A stretch of 64,000 nt of DNA from Microbacterium enclense (GCF_001456955.1 NZ_KQ758469.1:126926-190925); one strand, 5' to 3'. Shown: positions 8,034-16,661, counted from the first letter of the stretch. Numbers and translations are program-made. The notes: generated from the letters alone by a model not told the origin.

Positions 8034-8143
8034 GTCGGCCCCTTCGCCTACTTCAGCATTATTTATGCCGAAGTCGTCACGATAGGAACTATAGGTGACC
8101 AGGTTCCTGCGGGGCAGTGCGACTCTTATGTGAAGATCAACCC
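8034..8143. promoter_or_regulatory. Divergent promoter region with a 21-bp inverted repeat
   Basis: This 110-bp gap separates the Gfo/Idh gene from the ROK gene. At 8052-8072 there is an imperfect palindrome with arms TTCaGCAT and ATGCcGAA around TATTT, followed by AAGTCGTCACG. It also contains CGACTTCGG on the minus strand, shared with the operator candidate at 6094. It is the natural site for autoregulation by the ROK protein. Confidence 0.5.
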
Positions 8144-9412
8144 ATGGCCAACGTCTCCACCCTTCGCTTCGGCGCACAGACCGACGAGGTCACGAGTCTG
8201 TTGCGCATCGTCAACATGGTCCGCCTCGGCGAAGCCGTGACCCGTCCCGAGATCGGTCGCGTGACGGGCCTCGGCCGCGGTGTCGTGGCTCAGCGCGTCG
8301 ACCGCGCCGTCGAGATGGGCTTCCTCGAAGACGCCGAGTACGCGCCGTCCTCCGGCGGGCGCGCCCCGCGCACTCTGCGTTTCCGCGCCGAACGCGGGCG
8401 GATCGTGGTCTGCGCGCTCGGCGGACAGCACGTCCACGTCGGCGTGACCGACCTCGACGGCGAGATCCTCGACGAGGACCACCGGGTCTGGGACATCGCG
8501 CGCGGCCCCGAAGAGACTTTGGCCACCGCGACCGCGATGGTCGACGACCTTCTGGCCGCGGGGAACGGCAGCCCCGTGTGGGCGATCGTCGTGGGCCTGC
8601 CGGGCCCCGTCGACTTCGAGACGGGCCGCCCCGTCGCCCCGCCGATCATGCCGGGCTGGAACGGCTTCGACGTCCGCGGCGCGTTCGAGACGCGCTACGA
8701 CGCGCCCGTCTGGGTCGACAACGACGTCAACCTCCTCGCCGCCGGCGAGCGCGCGCGCCGGCGCGACGAGGGCATCGACCTCATCTACTGCAAGGTCGGT
8801 ACGGGCATCGGCGCGGGACTGGTCTCGCACGGGCGTCTGCACCGCGGTGCCAACGGCGCGGCCGGCGACATGGGCCATGTACGTGTTCCGGGCGCCGAGC
8901 AGGTCTGCCGCTGCGGCAAGATCGGCTGCCTCGAGGCCGTCGCCGGAGGCTGGGCGCTCGTGCGCGACGCAGGCGCCGCGATCGAGGGCGGTGCCACGGG
9001 AGCCCTCGCCGAGAGCGTGGCCGCCGGCGACGATCTGAGCCTCGAGAAGATCACTCTCGCGGCCAGCAGAGGCGACGCGCTGGCCATCTCGCTCGTCCAG
9101 GCGTCGGCCCGACAGGTCGGTGAGGCCGTGGCCGCGCTGGTCAACATGTTCAACCCGGGCCTCATCGTGATCGGCGGGGCCGTCGCCTCGACGGGCGAAC
9201 TGTTCCTGGCCGAGGTGCGCCACCGCGTCTACGAGCTGTCACTCCCCCTGGCCACACGCGACCTCCTGATCAAGACGAGCGAGAACGACACGCGGGAGCC
9301 GGTGCGGGGCGGCGTCGACCTCGCCCTCGAGCAGCTGTTCGAGGTGAGCCTCCCCCGCTGGTTCGGCGAGGGCCGCCCGACGGTCGCCGCCGTGCACGGG
9401 TTGAGCGGCTAG
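8144..9412 (+). CDS. ROK family transcriptional regulator
   Basis: 422 residues: an N-terminal winged helix-turn-helix (about residues 15-75, with RPEIGRVTGLGRGVVAQRVDRAV as recognition region) joined to a ROK sugar-kinase-like domain. The ROK part has WAIVVGLPGPVD, the second phosphate-type motif and the zinc-binding CRCGKIGCLEAVAGG signature (about 250-265), as in NagC, Mlc and XylR, which sense sugars. The ATG at 8144 is chosen; an earlier start at 8117 adds nine unconserved residues. It lies between two sugar operons, and candidate operators of one pattern occur at several promoters in the window, so it is the best local candidate for a pathway repressor. The inducer is unknown. Confidence 0.88.
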   Translation: MANVSTLRFGAQTDEVTSLLRIVNMVRLGEAVTRPEIGRVTGLGRGVVAQRVDRAVEMGFLEDAEYAPSSGGRAPRTLRFRAERGRIVVCALGGQHVHVGVTDLDGEILDEDHRVWDIARGPEETLATATAMVDDLLAAGNGSPVWAIVVGLPGPVDFETGRPVAPPIMPGWNGFDVRGAFETRYDAPVWVDNDVNLLAAGERARRRDEGIDLIYCKVGTGIGAGLVSHGRLHRGANGAAGDMGHVRVPGAEQVCRCGKIGCLEAVAGGWALVRDAGAAIEGGATGALAESVAAGDDLSLEKITLAASRGDALAISLVQASARQVGEAVAALVNMFNPGLIVIGGAVASTGELFLAEVRHRVYELSLPLATRDLLIKTSENDTREPVRGGVDLALEQLFEVSLPRWFGEGRPTVAAVHGLSG

Positions 9413-9425
9413 CTTCTTCCTAATT

Positions 9426-9439
9426 CCGACATTAGTCGG
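9426..9439. promoter_or_regulatory. Operator candidate CCGACATTAGTCGG before the first DUF6379 operon
   Basis: A perfect inverted repeat with arms CCGAC and GTCGG lies 58 bp upstream of the ATG at 9497. It contains CTAATGTCG on the minus strand, a word also found upstream at 20133-20142 and 27818-27826, and nearly at 24544-24553. Confidence 0.55.
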
Positions 9440-9496
9440 TATGTTGTGAGCGGAAGCGTGCCGTGGGGTGCGCTGTGACACGAGGACGTGCCCGCC

Positions 9497-9910
9497 ATGA
9501 CCCTTTCCGCTCTCCGCGATGACGCCCTGCGCGCCACCGACGGTGTGACCGAGATCCGCCTCTCGCTGCCGTGGATCCGCTCGCTTCCCCTCGCGAGCCT
9601 CACCGACCCGGTCGTGCACCTCGACGGCGCACGGCACGAACCCGCCGTCGTCCTCGGCGCACGACGCGTGCCCGCCGCAGCGCTCCTCGACGAGGACGGC
9701 TGGTGGTATCTGCAGGACCGCGTGGTCCTGGAGATCCCGGATGCCGTGAGCCCCGGCATCCACGAGGTGTCGGTGTCGTTCCGCCTGGAGATCCCCTACC
9801 TGCCCGCGGGTCCGGACGCGCCCCTGCGCCTGCCGTTCTCCGTCACCCGGACCCTCGAAACCGGCGCCGCCGCCGCGACCGTCTCGCTCGACGTCGGAGT
9901 AGCCGCATGA
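9497..9910 (+). CDS. DUF6379 protein, C-glycoside deglycosidase beta subunit-like
   Basis: 137 residues, mainly beta strands. The family marker LSLPWIRSLPLASLTDP (about 22-38) corresponds to the [LM]Px[YI]R motif seen in all five DUF6379 regions of this window. In characterised C-glycoside deglycosidases this small subunit packs on a TIM-barrel alpha subunit, and together they break the C-C bond of a 3-oxo C-glycoside by elimination. The ATG at 9497 follows GAGGA; a GTG at 9488 is a less likely start. Its stop overlaps the start of the next gene (ATGA), which encodes an alpha-like TIM barrel. It is the most divergent of the separate beta proteins here, so the substrate may differ. Confidence 0.78.
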   Translation: MTLSALRDDALRATDGVTEIRLSLPWIRSLPLASLTDPVVHLDGARHEPAVVLGARRVPAAALLDEDGWWYLQDRVVLEIPDAVSPGIHEVSVSFRLEIPYLPAGPDAPLRLPFSVTRTLETGAAAATVSLDVGVAA

Positions 9911-10917
9911 GCCTGCCCCCCGGCTGGACCCTGTCGGCCAGTGCTTTCAACCTCACTCCCGCGGTGATCCGCGCCGAACGCACCGCCCCCGACCTCGCGC
10001 TCACCCTCGTCGAGCGGGGCGACGCGTCAGCCATCGAGATCGAGCTGGGGCAGATGTGGCGCGGATTCCCCGCGCCCGAGACGCACGAGGTCGAGGCGTT
10101 CCGCGCCCGGCTCGCCGCTGCGGGCGGGCGCGTCAGCATCGTCGGCGTCAGCATCGACGAGTACGACCGCGGACGACGGCGGACGGATGCCGAGCGCCGG
10201 GCGTTCCTCGAACCGCAGCTGCGGGCGGCGGCCTCGGCGGGAGCCGCGGGCGTGCGCCTGCCGATCGGCCAGGCCGGGGCGATGCTCGACGATCTGGTGC
10301 CCCTGCTCGAAGAGCTCGACCTCGTGCTCTACGAGGAGGCGCAGGGCCACGAGACGCCCGCCGCGCGCCCGGAGGCGTACGCGCGCATCGCCGAGCTCGA
10401 CACCCCGCGCGTGCGACTGCTGCTCGACATCAGCATGCTCATGCCGGCCCTCCCGGTCACCTACCTGGAACGGCTCGAGCGCGGCGGAATCCCCGCCGAT
10501 ATCGCGCGACGCCTCCGCGACGAGTGGCGCGACCCCGCGACCCACGACGCGGTCGTCGGTCTGCTGCGTTCGGGCCATGTGCCCAGGCCGGTGCACACCC
10601 TCTACATGAACCTGCTCGTGCGCTTCGGGCGATCACGAGTGCAGGATCTGGCATCCGCTCTTCCTCTCCTCGGTGCGGTGCACCTGAAGTTCTGGGATCT
10701 CGACGATGCCGACGACCGAGTTTCCGACCCCCTTCGCGACGTGGGCGCCGCCCTCGCCGCGACGGGCTTCACCGGCACGCTCTGCAGCGAGTGGGGCGGC
10801 CAGGAGTGGCTCGACGACGACCCGTGGGAGATGACGTCTCGTCACCTCGCTCTGGCCGGCGCTCTCCTCTCCGACCGCCCCTCATCCGCATCCCTTCAGA
10901 GAGCGAGCGCGCAATGA
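9907..10917 (+). CDS. TIM-barrel protein, deglycosidase alpha subunit-like
   Basis: 336 residues of the sugar phosphate isomerase/epimerase (xylose isomerase-like) fold. Likely metal ligands are Glu143 or Glu144 (LYEEAQGHE), Asp174 (RLLLDISM), His259 (AVHLKFWD) and Glu295 (CSEWGGQEW), the Glu-Asp-His-Glu pattern of the alpha subunits. It is co-translated with the beta-like gene upstream and with the next gene downstream through 4-base overlaps. The pairing implies an alpha/beta deglycosidase acting on a 3-oxo glycoside. It could instead be a plain keto-sugar isomerase, but the DUF6379 partner argues against this. Confidence 0.75.
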   Translation: MSLPPGWTLSASAFNLTPAVIRAERTAPDLALTLVERGDASAIEIELGQMWRGFPAPETHEVEAFRARLAAAGGRVSIVGVSIDEYDRGRRRTDAERRAFLEPQLRAAASAGAAGVRLPIGQAGAMLDDLVPLLEELDLVLYEEAQGHETPAARPEAYARIAELDTPRVRLLLDISMLMPALPVTYLERLERGGIPADIARRLRDEWRDPATHDAVVGLLRSGHVPRPVHTLYMNLLVRFGRSRVQDLASALPLLGAVHLKFWDLDDADDRVSDPLRDVGAALAATGFTGTLCSEWGGQEWLDDDPWEMTSRHLALAGALLSDRPSSASLQRASAQ

Positions 10918-11873
10918 CCGACCGACCCATCAAGTGGAGCTACATGGACCACTGGCGGGCCCAGGGCCCCGCCGGACCTTACGACCAGTGGCAGTCCAAG
11001 CTGGCGATGAAGCGCTTCCTGCAGCAGGTGGCCGCCGTCGGGTTCGACGCCATCGACACCTTCGACTTCCGCATCTGGCAGATCTTCGAGCAGTACGGCT
11101 CGGTCGCGAACTATCAGGAGTTCGTGCAGGAGCAGGGCTTGGAGCGCATCGTCAATACGTTCCACGGCGTCTACTACTCGCCCGACCGCTACGCGCCCGA
11201 AGTACCGGCGACGCACGGCACGATCCTCGAGGACTTCCGGCGGACGCTCGACATGTGGTCGGGCATCCAGCTCGACAACATCATCGTCATGCCCGGGTCC
11301 CGTTACTTCGACGAGGCGGGCGTCCCCGACGACGGCCTCAAGCACGCGGCCGACATCTGGGGCAAGGTCGGCGAGCTCACGCAGCAGTACGGCGTCAACC
11401 TCACCTGCCACCACGAGTTCTACGCCGGCATCCGCACGCGCGACCAGATCGACCGCTTCTACTCGTACGCCGACCCGCGCTACGTGAAGTTCTTCGTCGA
11501 CACCGCGCAGCACTGCATCGCCGACGTCGACCCCGTCGACGTCTACGAGAAGCATCACGAGCGCGTGACGGGCTTCCACTTCAAAGACACGCGGCACAAA
11601 GACACGAACGAGGACTACCGGATGTTCCCGGATGCCGAGGTCTCGGCGAAGACGACCGAGAAGTGGTTCTACGAGATGGGCACCGACGAGGGCCTCGTCG
11701 ACTTCGAGGCGATGATGCGCTCGGTGCGCGACAACGGCTACACCGGCTGGATCAGCGTCGAGCACGACAAAGCCGACAAGCTCGGCGGCGACTACGCCGA
11801 GAGCACGGCGATCTCACGCTGGTACGCCAAGAACGTGCTGGACGGCATCTACAACGAGGAGGTCGCGCGATGA
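10914..11873 (+). CDS. Sugar phosphate isomerase/epimerase family protein, IolE-like
   Basis: 319-residue TIM barrel. Features include NLTCHHEFYAG (about 163), FFVDTAQHCIADVDPVDVY (about 196) and VTGFHFKDTRHKDTN (about 220), then WISVEHDKAD; these fit the metal site of inosose dehydratase and keto-sugar isomerases. It overlaps its neighbours on both sides by 4 bases. The C-terminus (AESTAISRWYAKNVLD) matches that of the following gene (AESTMVAGWYVQKVLR), so the two are paralogues and may act as a pair. A role in processing the released keto sugar is likely, by isomerisation or dehydration; the reaction is not proven. Confidence 0.82.
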   Translation: MTDRPIKWSYMDHWRAQGPAGPYDQWQSKLAMKRFLQQVAAVGFDAIDTFDFRIWQIFEQYGSVANYQEFVQEQGLERIVNTFHGVYYSPDRYAPEVPATHGTILEDFRRTLDMWSGIQLDNIIVMPGSRYFDEAGVPDDGLKHAADIWGKVGELTQQYGVNLTCHHEFYAGIRTRDQIDRFYSYADPRYVKFFVDTAQHCIADVDPVDVYEKHHERVTGFHFKDTRHKDTNEDYRMFPDAEVSAKTTEKWFYEMGTDEGLVDFEAMMRSVRDNGYTGWISVEHDKADKLGGDYAESTAISRWYAKNVLDGIYNEEVAR

Positions 11874-12859
11874 GCGACGTGCGCTGGGCCTACGCCATCA
11901 ACCAGTGGGACACGAACATCGACTCGTTCGTGCGCGAACGCGAGCACGAGCGGGCGTTCAAGACGGCATCCATCAGCGGCTTCGCAGGGGTGGAGCTGAC
12001 CGCCGAGAGCTTCGGCGCGTGGGAGCCGCTGGGCACGCCCCAGCAACTCGCCGACCTGTACGGGTCGGTCGAGCAGTTCGGCGAGTTCCTCTCCTCGTGC
12101 GCGATCGAGGCGGTGAGCAGCTACGTCTACGACCCCTCCGTCGGCTTCGAGGTCGAGATGGGGCGCGGCCCCGACCCCCTCGATCCGGCGTCGGTCGACC
12201 AGATCGTGCGCACTGCGCGGTGGTTCGCGGATGCCATCCGCCGGCTGGGTGGGAGCGTGCTGGTCGTGCGCGCCGCGCCGTCGGCGTGGCAGACGGGCGC
12301 TCTGTCAGCCGAGCAGATCGGTGTGCTCGCCACCCTGTGGAACACCGTCGGCGCGGCCATCGCCGCGGACGGCGTCGCCCTCGGCCTGCACGTCGACTTC
12401 CTGTCCGCGCTGCGGCTCGACGATGGCATCTCGCGCCTGTTGGAGGCGACGGATGCCGAGAAAGTCGGCCTCGCGATCGACACGGCGGAGTACGCGATCG
12501 CGGGCATCGACCCGGTCGCGTTCTACCGGCGTCACGCCGACCGCGTGGTGCACGTGCAGCTGAAGGACGCGCGCGAGACGGTCGACGACGCCGAGGCGAG
12601 CACCCCGCACGCCGAGCAGTTCATCCGCACCGAGGGCGGCTCGCGGAAGATCCTCCGTTGGTTCTACGAGCCCAGCGACGAACGCGCGCTCGTCGACTTC
12701 GAGGGCTTCGTCGGCGCCCTGGCCGAGCACGGCTACCGCGGCTGGATCGTGGTCGAGTCCGACCAGAGCCCGCACCCGGCCGAGAGCACGATGGTCGCCG
12801 GCTGGTACGTGCAGAAGGTGCTGCGGCCGGTCCTCGAGGGGGCGCGCGTCCGCGCCTGA
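11870..12859 (+). CDS. Sugar phosphate isomerase/epimerase family protein, IolE-like
   Basis: 329-residue TIM barrel, paralogue of the gene just upstream. Likely metal-site strands are LGLHVDFLSAL, VGLAIDTAEYAIAGIDPVAFY and RVVHVQLKDARETVDD, with WIVVESDQSPHPAEST near the C-terminus. The ATG overlaps the upstream stop. It is the last gene of the four-gene operon 9497-12859, which ends at a repeat-rich convergent gap. It probably acts on a 3-keto sugar or a derived enone; a heteromeric complex with the previous product is possible but only inferred. Confidence 0.8.
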   Translation: MSDVRWAYAINQWDTNIDSFVREREHERAFKTASISGFAGVELTAESFGAWEPLGTPQQLADLYGSVEQFGEFLSSCAIEAVSSYVYDPSVGFEVEMGRGPDPLDPASVDQIVRTARWFADAIRRLGGSVLVVRAAPSAWQTGALSAEQIGVLATLWNTVGAAIAADGVALGLHVDFLSALRLDDGISRLLEATDAEKVGLAIDTAEYAIAGIDPVAFYRRHADRVVHVQLKDARETVDDAEASTPHAEQFIRTEGGSRKILRWFYEPSDERALVDFEGFVGALAEHGYRGWIVVESDQSPHPAESTMVAGWYVQKVLRPVLEGARVRA

Positions 12860-12931
12860 CCTCGCCCGCGGCCGACCGGGGCTGCGGTCGCACGGGCTCC
12901 GTGCCGCCGCCGCCTCGGTCGCTGCCGCCGT

Positions 12932-13029
12932 CACGAGAACAGGGCGATGCCACGAGAACAGGGCGATGCCACGAGAACAGGGCGATTCGCACCGAGACGG
13001 CCTGTTCCGGTGACATCGCCTGTTCTCGT
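12932..13029. repeat. Intergenic repeat cluster with ACGAGAACAGG units
   Basis: Three forward copies of ACGAGAACAGGGCGAT start at 12933, 12952 and 12971, a strict 19-bp period. An inverted copy CCTGTTCTCGT lies at 13019-13029 and a weaker one at 13001. The array can fold into a hairpin and sits between two convergent operons (12859 and 13102), so it may terminate both. The same unit recurs at 40511-40587. The rest of 12860-13101 holds no gene. Confidence 0.85.
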
Positions 13030-13101
13030 CGCAGCGCGCGACCCGCCGCCCGCAGCCGCCGCCGGCGCCCCCACGCCGACGGCGGCGCGAGCCCCCGCGC
13101 G

Positions 13102-13974
13102 TCACCCCTCGCCGTTGTAGTACGGCCAGGGGTTGATGCGACGGTCGCCGCGGCGGTCGGGGCCGGTCAGCGTGACCTCGCCGGTCGCCGCCCATTCCAC
13201 GCCCCGGGGGAACATGCGGATGAACTCGATACGGCGGAACGTGTCGATGTCGTGGCCGATGGTGATCGTGAACGAGCGGCCCGCGCCGTACTCGTTGATC
13301 CACGCCAGCGGCTGCTCCGTGTTAATCCCGGGCAGGGCGGCGATGCCCTCCGGCGGGATATCCACCGGGTAGTGCGGCATCGGCCAGACCGGCGCCTTCT
13401 CGTAGGCCTCGAGGTCGTCGAAGGTCGTCAGCAGCACCTGCGCACCCTCGTACATCTGCACGCCGACGAGGATGTCGTCGCCGGTGACGGTCCACGTGGC
13501 GTTGATGCCCTCGGTGATGGGATGCCGCGGCTCGACGGTGTGCAGCTGCGCCTCGCCCCACGGGCGGGGGCGCAGTCCCGTCTCCCAGGCGCTGAGCTTG
13601 GCTCCGCGCATGACGTTGTACTCCTCGGGGTAGCCCCAGCGGTCCTCCTGAGCTGCGGAGCCGTGGAACCAGACGATCCCCTTGCCTTCGTCGTGCACGA
13701 AGCGCAGGATCGCGGCATCCGTCTCGGCGCCGAAGCCGGTCGCCATGTCGTGGTAGCCGTCGCGCCCCTCGAAGATGACGATGAGCACGTCGTACTTGTC
13801 GATGACGCTCGCGGGCAGACCCCTCGGGTCTTCGACGACGCGGACCTTGAAGCGCCCGGTGTCTTCGAGCAGCGTGGTGATCCACTGGTTGTGCAGGCGG
13901 AAGCTGCGGTGGGCGTTGTCGTGCTCGATGGTCATGTGCCCCGAGAGGATCAACACGTTCAGGACGTCGGTCAT
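13102..13974 (-). CDS. ThuA domain-containing protein
   Basis: 290 residues of the ThuA family, which has a glutamine-amidotransferase-like flavodoxin fold and was first seen in trehalose utilisation, where a 3-keto disaccharide is formed. Visible conserved parts are VLILSGHMTIEHDNAHRSF at the N-terminus, VIDKYDVLIVIFEGRD (about 58), GKGIVWFHGSAAQEDRW (about 98) and GAGRSFTITIGHD (about 230), all typical of the family. The gene starts 3 bp after a TIM-barrel gene, so it belongs to the minus-strand operon from 18510 or 20074 down to here. In context it probably acts on a 3-keto sugar or its glycoside; the exact reaction is uncertain. Confidence 0.85.
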   Translation of the reverse strand: MTDVLNVLILSGHMTIEHDNAHRSFRLHNQWITTLLEDTGRFKVRVVEDPRGLPASVIDKYDVLIVIFEGRDGYHDMATGFGAETDAAILRFVHDEGKGIVWFHGSAAQEDRWGYPEEYNVMRGAKLSAWETGLRPRPWGEAQLHTVEPRHPITEGINATWTVTGDDILVGVQMYEGAQVLLTTFDDLEAYEKAPVWPMPHYPVDIPPEGIAALPGINTEQPLAWINEYGAGRSFTITIGHDIDTFRRIEFIRMFPRGVEWAATGEVTLTGPDRRGDRRINPWPYYNGEG

Positions 13975-13977
13975 CGA

Positions 13978-14982
13978 TCAGCCCTTCTGAGAGAAAGCCG
14001 CGTCGAAGAGCTGGTGCGGCGGGGTGATCTCGCCGAGCTTGCGCACGAAGGCGAGGGCTTCGGGGCCGCCGACGAGGCGGTCCATGCCGGCGTCCTCCCA
14101 CTCCACGCTCGTGGGGCCGTCGTAGCCGATCGCGTTGAGCGCGCGGAAGAGCGGCTCCCAGGGCACGTCGCCGTGACCGGTCGAGACGAACGTCCATCCA
14201 CGGCGCGGGTTGTCCCACGACAAGTGCGAGCCGAGCACGCCGTTGCGCCCGTCGAGGTTGGTCGTCGACTCCTTGCAGTGCACGTGGAAGATGTGCTCGG
14301 CGAAGTCGAGCACGAACGCGACCGAGTCGAGCTGCTGCCACACGAAGTGCGAGGGGTCGAAGTTGAAGCCGAAGCTCTTGCGGTGCCCGATGGCATCCAG
14401 CGTCTTCTTCGCGGTCCAGTAGTCGTAGGCGATCTCGGACGGGTGCACCTCGAGCGCGAAGCGCACGCCGACCTCCTCGAACACGTCGAGGATCGGATGC
14501 CAACGAGCGGCGAAGTCCGCGTATCCTCGCTCGATCATGGCGTCGGAGGCCGGCGGGAACATCGCGACGTACTTCCAGATGCTCGAGCCGGTGAAGCCGG
14601 TCACGGTCTTCACCCCGAGTTTCGCGGCGAAGCGCGCCGTGTTCTCGAGATCCTCGGCCGCGCGCTGCCGCACCCCCTCGGCATCCCCGTCGCCCCAGAC
14701 GCGCGACGGGACGATGTCGTGGTGGCGCTCGTCGATGGGGTCGTCGCACACGGCCTGGCCGACCAGGTGGTTGGAGATCGTCCATACCTTCAGGCCGTTG
14801 CGCTCGAGGATGTCGAGCCGTGATTGCACGTAGTCGGCGTCATCCCACCGAGAGACGTCGATGTGGTCGCCCCAGCAGGCGATCTCGAGGCCGTCGTAGC
14901 CCCACTCCCCCGCGAGACGCGCGACCTCTTCGAAGGGCAGGTCGGCCCACTGGCCGGTGAACAGGGTGATCGGGCGGGCCAT
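13978..14982 (-). CDS. Sugar phosphate isomerase/epimerase family protein
   Basis: 334-residue TIM barrel beginning [19 protein letters not shown]. Likely metal ligands lie in [35 protein letters not shown] and [12 protein letters not shown]. The ATG at 14982 has AAAGGAC 5 bases upstream. It lies 31 bp after the Gfo/Idh gene and 3 bp before the thuA-like gene. This trio of Gfo/Idh, TIM barrel and ThuA is common in keto-sugar catabolism. It is not close to the alpha subunits of the window (no SSEWEG motif), so a keto-sugar isomerase is the better reading. Confidence 0.85.
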   Translation of the reverse strand: MARPITLFTGQWADLPFEEVARLAGEWGYDGLEIACWGDHIDVSRWDDADYVQSRLDILERNGLKVWTISNHLVGQAVCDDPIDERHHDIVPSRVWGDGDAEGVRQRAAEDLENTARFAAKLGVKTVTGFTGSSIWKYVAMFPPASDAMIERGYADFAARWHPILDVFEEVGVRFALEVHPSEIAYDYWTAKKTLDAIGHRKSFGFNFDPSHFVWQQLDSVAFVLDFAEHIFHVHCKESTTNLDGRNGVLGSHLSWDNPRRGWTFVSTGHGDVPWEPLFRALNAIGYDGPTSVEWEDAGMDRLVGGPEALAFVRKLGEITPPHQLFDAAFSQKG

Positions 14983-15013
14983 GGCGGGTCCTTTGCGCGG
15001 GAGGGACGGAAAG

Positions 15014-16240
15014 TCAGAGGGCGGGAACGGGGGCGCCCACGCGGGTCCAGGCGGACTCGGCGGCGCTGCTGCGCTCGACGGCGTCGAGCACGCGCTGCAC
15101 GCGCAGACCCTCGTCGAACGAGGAGTGCGGGTCGGTGCCGGCGTCGATACCCTCGACGAGGTCGACGACCTGGTGGCTGAAGCCGTGCTCGTAGCCGAGC
15201 ATGTGCCCCGCGGGCCACCATGCCGAGACGTACGGGTGCCGGGCCTCGGTGACGAGGATCTGCGTGAAGCCCTGACGCCCCTCGGGCGCCGTGCGGTCGT
15301 AGAAGCGCAGGCTGTTGAGGTCTTCGAGGTCGAACGCGAGCGCACCCCGGTCGCCCGACACCTCGATGGTCAGAGCGTTCTTGCGGCCGGTCGCGAAGCG
15401 GGTGGCCTCGAACGAGGCGAGCGCGCCGTTCGCGAGGCGGCCGGTGAAGAGGGCGACGTCATCGACGGTGACCGCCCCCTTCTCGGCGGCGCCGACGCCC
15501 TTCGTCAGCCCCATCGAGCCGTCGGCGGGGAGCGGGCGTTCTTTCACGATCGTGTCGATCGTTCCCGACACCCGCTCCACGCCGAGGCCGGTGACGAACT
15601 GGGTCATGTCGATGATGTGCGCGCCGATGTCACCGAGAGCGCCCGAGCCGGCGTGCTCCTTCTGCAGGCGCCACGCGAGCGGCGTCTCGGGGTCGACCAA
15701 CCAGTCCTGCCGGTACGCCGCGCGCACCTGCTGGACCGTGCCAACGGCGCCCTCGGCGATCATGTCGCGCAGCAGCGTGACGGCGGGGACCCGGCGGTAC
15801 GTGAACCCCACCATCGACCGGATGCCACGCACCCGCGCCCGCGCGGCGGCCTCGGCCATCGCCTCGGCTTCGGCGACCGTGTTGGCCAGCGGCTTCTCGC
15901 ACAGGACGTGCTTGCCCGCGTCGAGGGCCGCGATGGCGATCTCGGCGTGGGATTCCCCGGGGGTGACGATGTCGACGATGTCGATGTCGTCACGGGTGAC
16001 GACCTCGCGCCAGTCGGTGGCCGACTCGGCCCAGCCCCACTTCTCGGCGGCCGAGGCCACGGCATCCGCGTTGCGTCCGACCACCACGGTCATCTCGACC
16101 GCGCGCGGAAGGTCGAACATGCGCGGCGCCTGGCGCCACCCGACGGAGTGCGCGGCCCCCATGAAGCCGTAGCCGATCATGGCGACACGTAGGGGTCCCC
16201 GAGCCTGTCGAAGGGGCCCCTGAACCTGTCGAAGGGTCAC
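15014..16240 (-). CDS. Gfo/Idh/MocA family oxidoreductase with repeat-encoded N-terminus
   Basis: 408 residues. The Rossmann motif [14 protein letters not shown] lies at residues 19-32, and [16 protein letters not shown] (about 113) is the EKP motif with the catalytic lysine. NAD(P)-linked oxidation or reduction of sugars or keto sugars is expected. The first 17 residues (VTLRQVQGP and LRQARGP) are encoded by a REP-like repeat pair, and the GTG start at 16240 overlaps the upstream stop. A start inside the Rossmann strand would remove part of the fold, so the repeat-derived start is favoured. It is co-transcribed with a DUF6379 gene upstream and the TIM-barrel and ThuA genes downstream. Confidence 0.87.
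   Translation of the reverse strand: MTLRQVQGPLRQARGPLRVAMIGYGFMGAAHSVGWRQAPRMFDLPRAVEMTVVVGRNADAVASAAEKWGWAESATDWREVVTRDDIDIVDIVTPGESHAEIAIAALDAGKHVLCEKPLANTVAEAEAMAEAAARARVRGIRSMVGFTYRRVPAVTLLRDMIAEGAVGTVQQVRAAYRQDWLVDPETPLAWRLQKEHAGSGALGDIGAHIIDMTQFVTGLGVERVSGTIDTIVKERPLPADGSMGLTKGVGAAEKGAVTVDDVALFTGRLANGALASFEATRFATGRKNALTIEVSGDRGALAFDLEDLNSLRFYDRTAPEGRQGFTQILVTEARHPYVSAWWPAGHMLGYEHGFSHQVVDLVEGIDAGTDPHSSFDEGLRVQRVLDAVERSSAAESAWTRVGAPVPAL
16192..16236. repeat. Tandem pair of REP-like repeats at a gene junction (copy 2 of 3)
   Basis: Two diverged copies of the GGGTCCCTGAGCCTGTCGAA unit (here with CCCCGAGCC and CCCTGAACC variants). They end at the overlapping stop and start of the DUF6379 and Gfo/Idh genes and encode the first residues of the latter. 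Confidence 0.85.
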
Positions 16241-16653
16241 GACAGCACCAGCTCGCGCTCGACCGGAACGCGGTTCGTGACGTATCGCCCGGGGCCGCCG
16301 TCGACGCCGGGCATGATCTGCATGTAGAGCAGGCGCATCGTGAGCACGACCTCGACGGTGACCTTCTCGCCCGCGGCCGGCGGGGTGTCGAGGTGGATGA
16401 GCACGTCGGGGCGGTCGGCGACGAACCACAGCGTCTCGGACTGCTCGGGCAGGTCTTCGACGCGGTACTCGCGCCCCTCGAGGGCGAAGCGCAGGTCGTC
16501 CTTCGGCACCACCGCACCGTCGACCGTGACCGCGACGTCGTCGACGGCCGACAGCCAGAGGCTGCGGTACCAGGGCAGCTGCACCGAGACCGCGAGGCCG
16601 TCGTCGGTGCGACGGACGTCTTTCTCGGCGAAGAGCGAGTTGTGGGTGGCCAT
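16237..16653 (-). CDS. DUF6379 protein, C-glycoside deglycosidase beta subunit-like
   Basis: 138 residues, mostly beta. Motifs are VQLPWYRSLWLSAVDDVAV (about 24), YRVEDLPEQSETLWF (about 65) and LLYMQIMPGVDGGPG (about 108). These closely match the N-terminal domain of the fused protein at 37602-39080 (LTIPWYRSLWLSSV, LDELPEQSERLWF, YMQIAPGPDGGPG), so the two are paralogues. The family is the small subunit of enzymes that cleave the C-C bond of 3-oxo C-glycosides. The ATG at 16653 is 8 bp after the SnoaL-like gene; the alpha-like partner at 17470-18510 is two genes upstream. Confidence 0.82.
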   Translation of the reverse strand: MATHNSLFAEKDVRRTDDGLAVSVQLPWYRSLWLSAVDDVAVTVDGAVVPKDDLRFALEGREYRVEDLPEQSETLWFVADRPDVLIHLDTPPAAGEKVTVEVVLTMRLLYMQIMPGVDGGPGRYVTNRVPVERELVLS

Positions 16654-16661
16654 GGTGTCTC

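Noticed and set aside
12932..13029. CRISPR-like array
   Set aside because: The period is only 19 bp with 3-8 bp between units and inverted copies; no spacers and no cas genes.
11905..14823. A 972-codon open frame on the plus strand
   Set aside because: It overlaps two real sugar isomerase genes out of frame and then the antisense of ThuA and TIM-barrel genes; composition is repetitive and no domain is visible.
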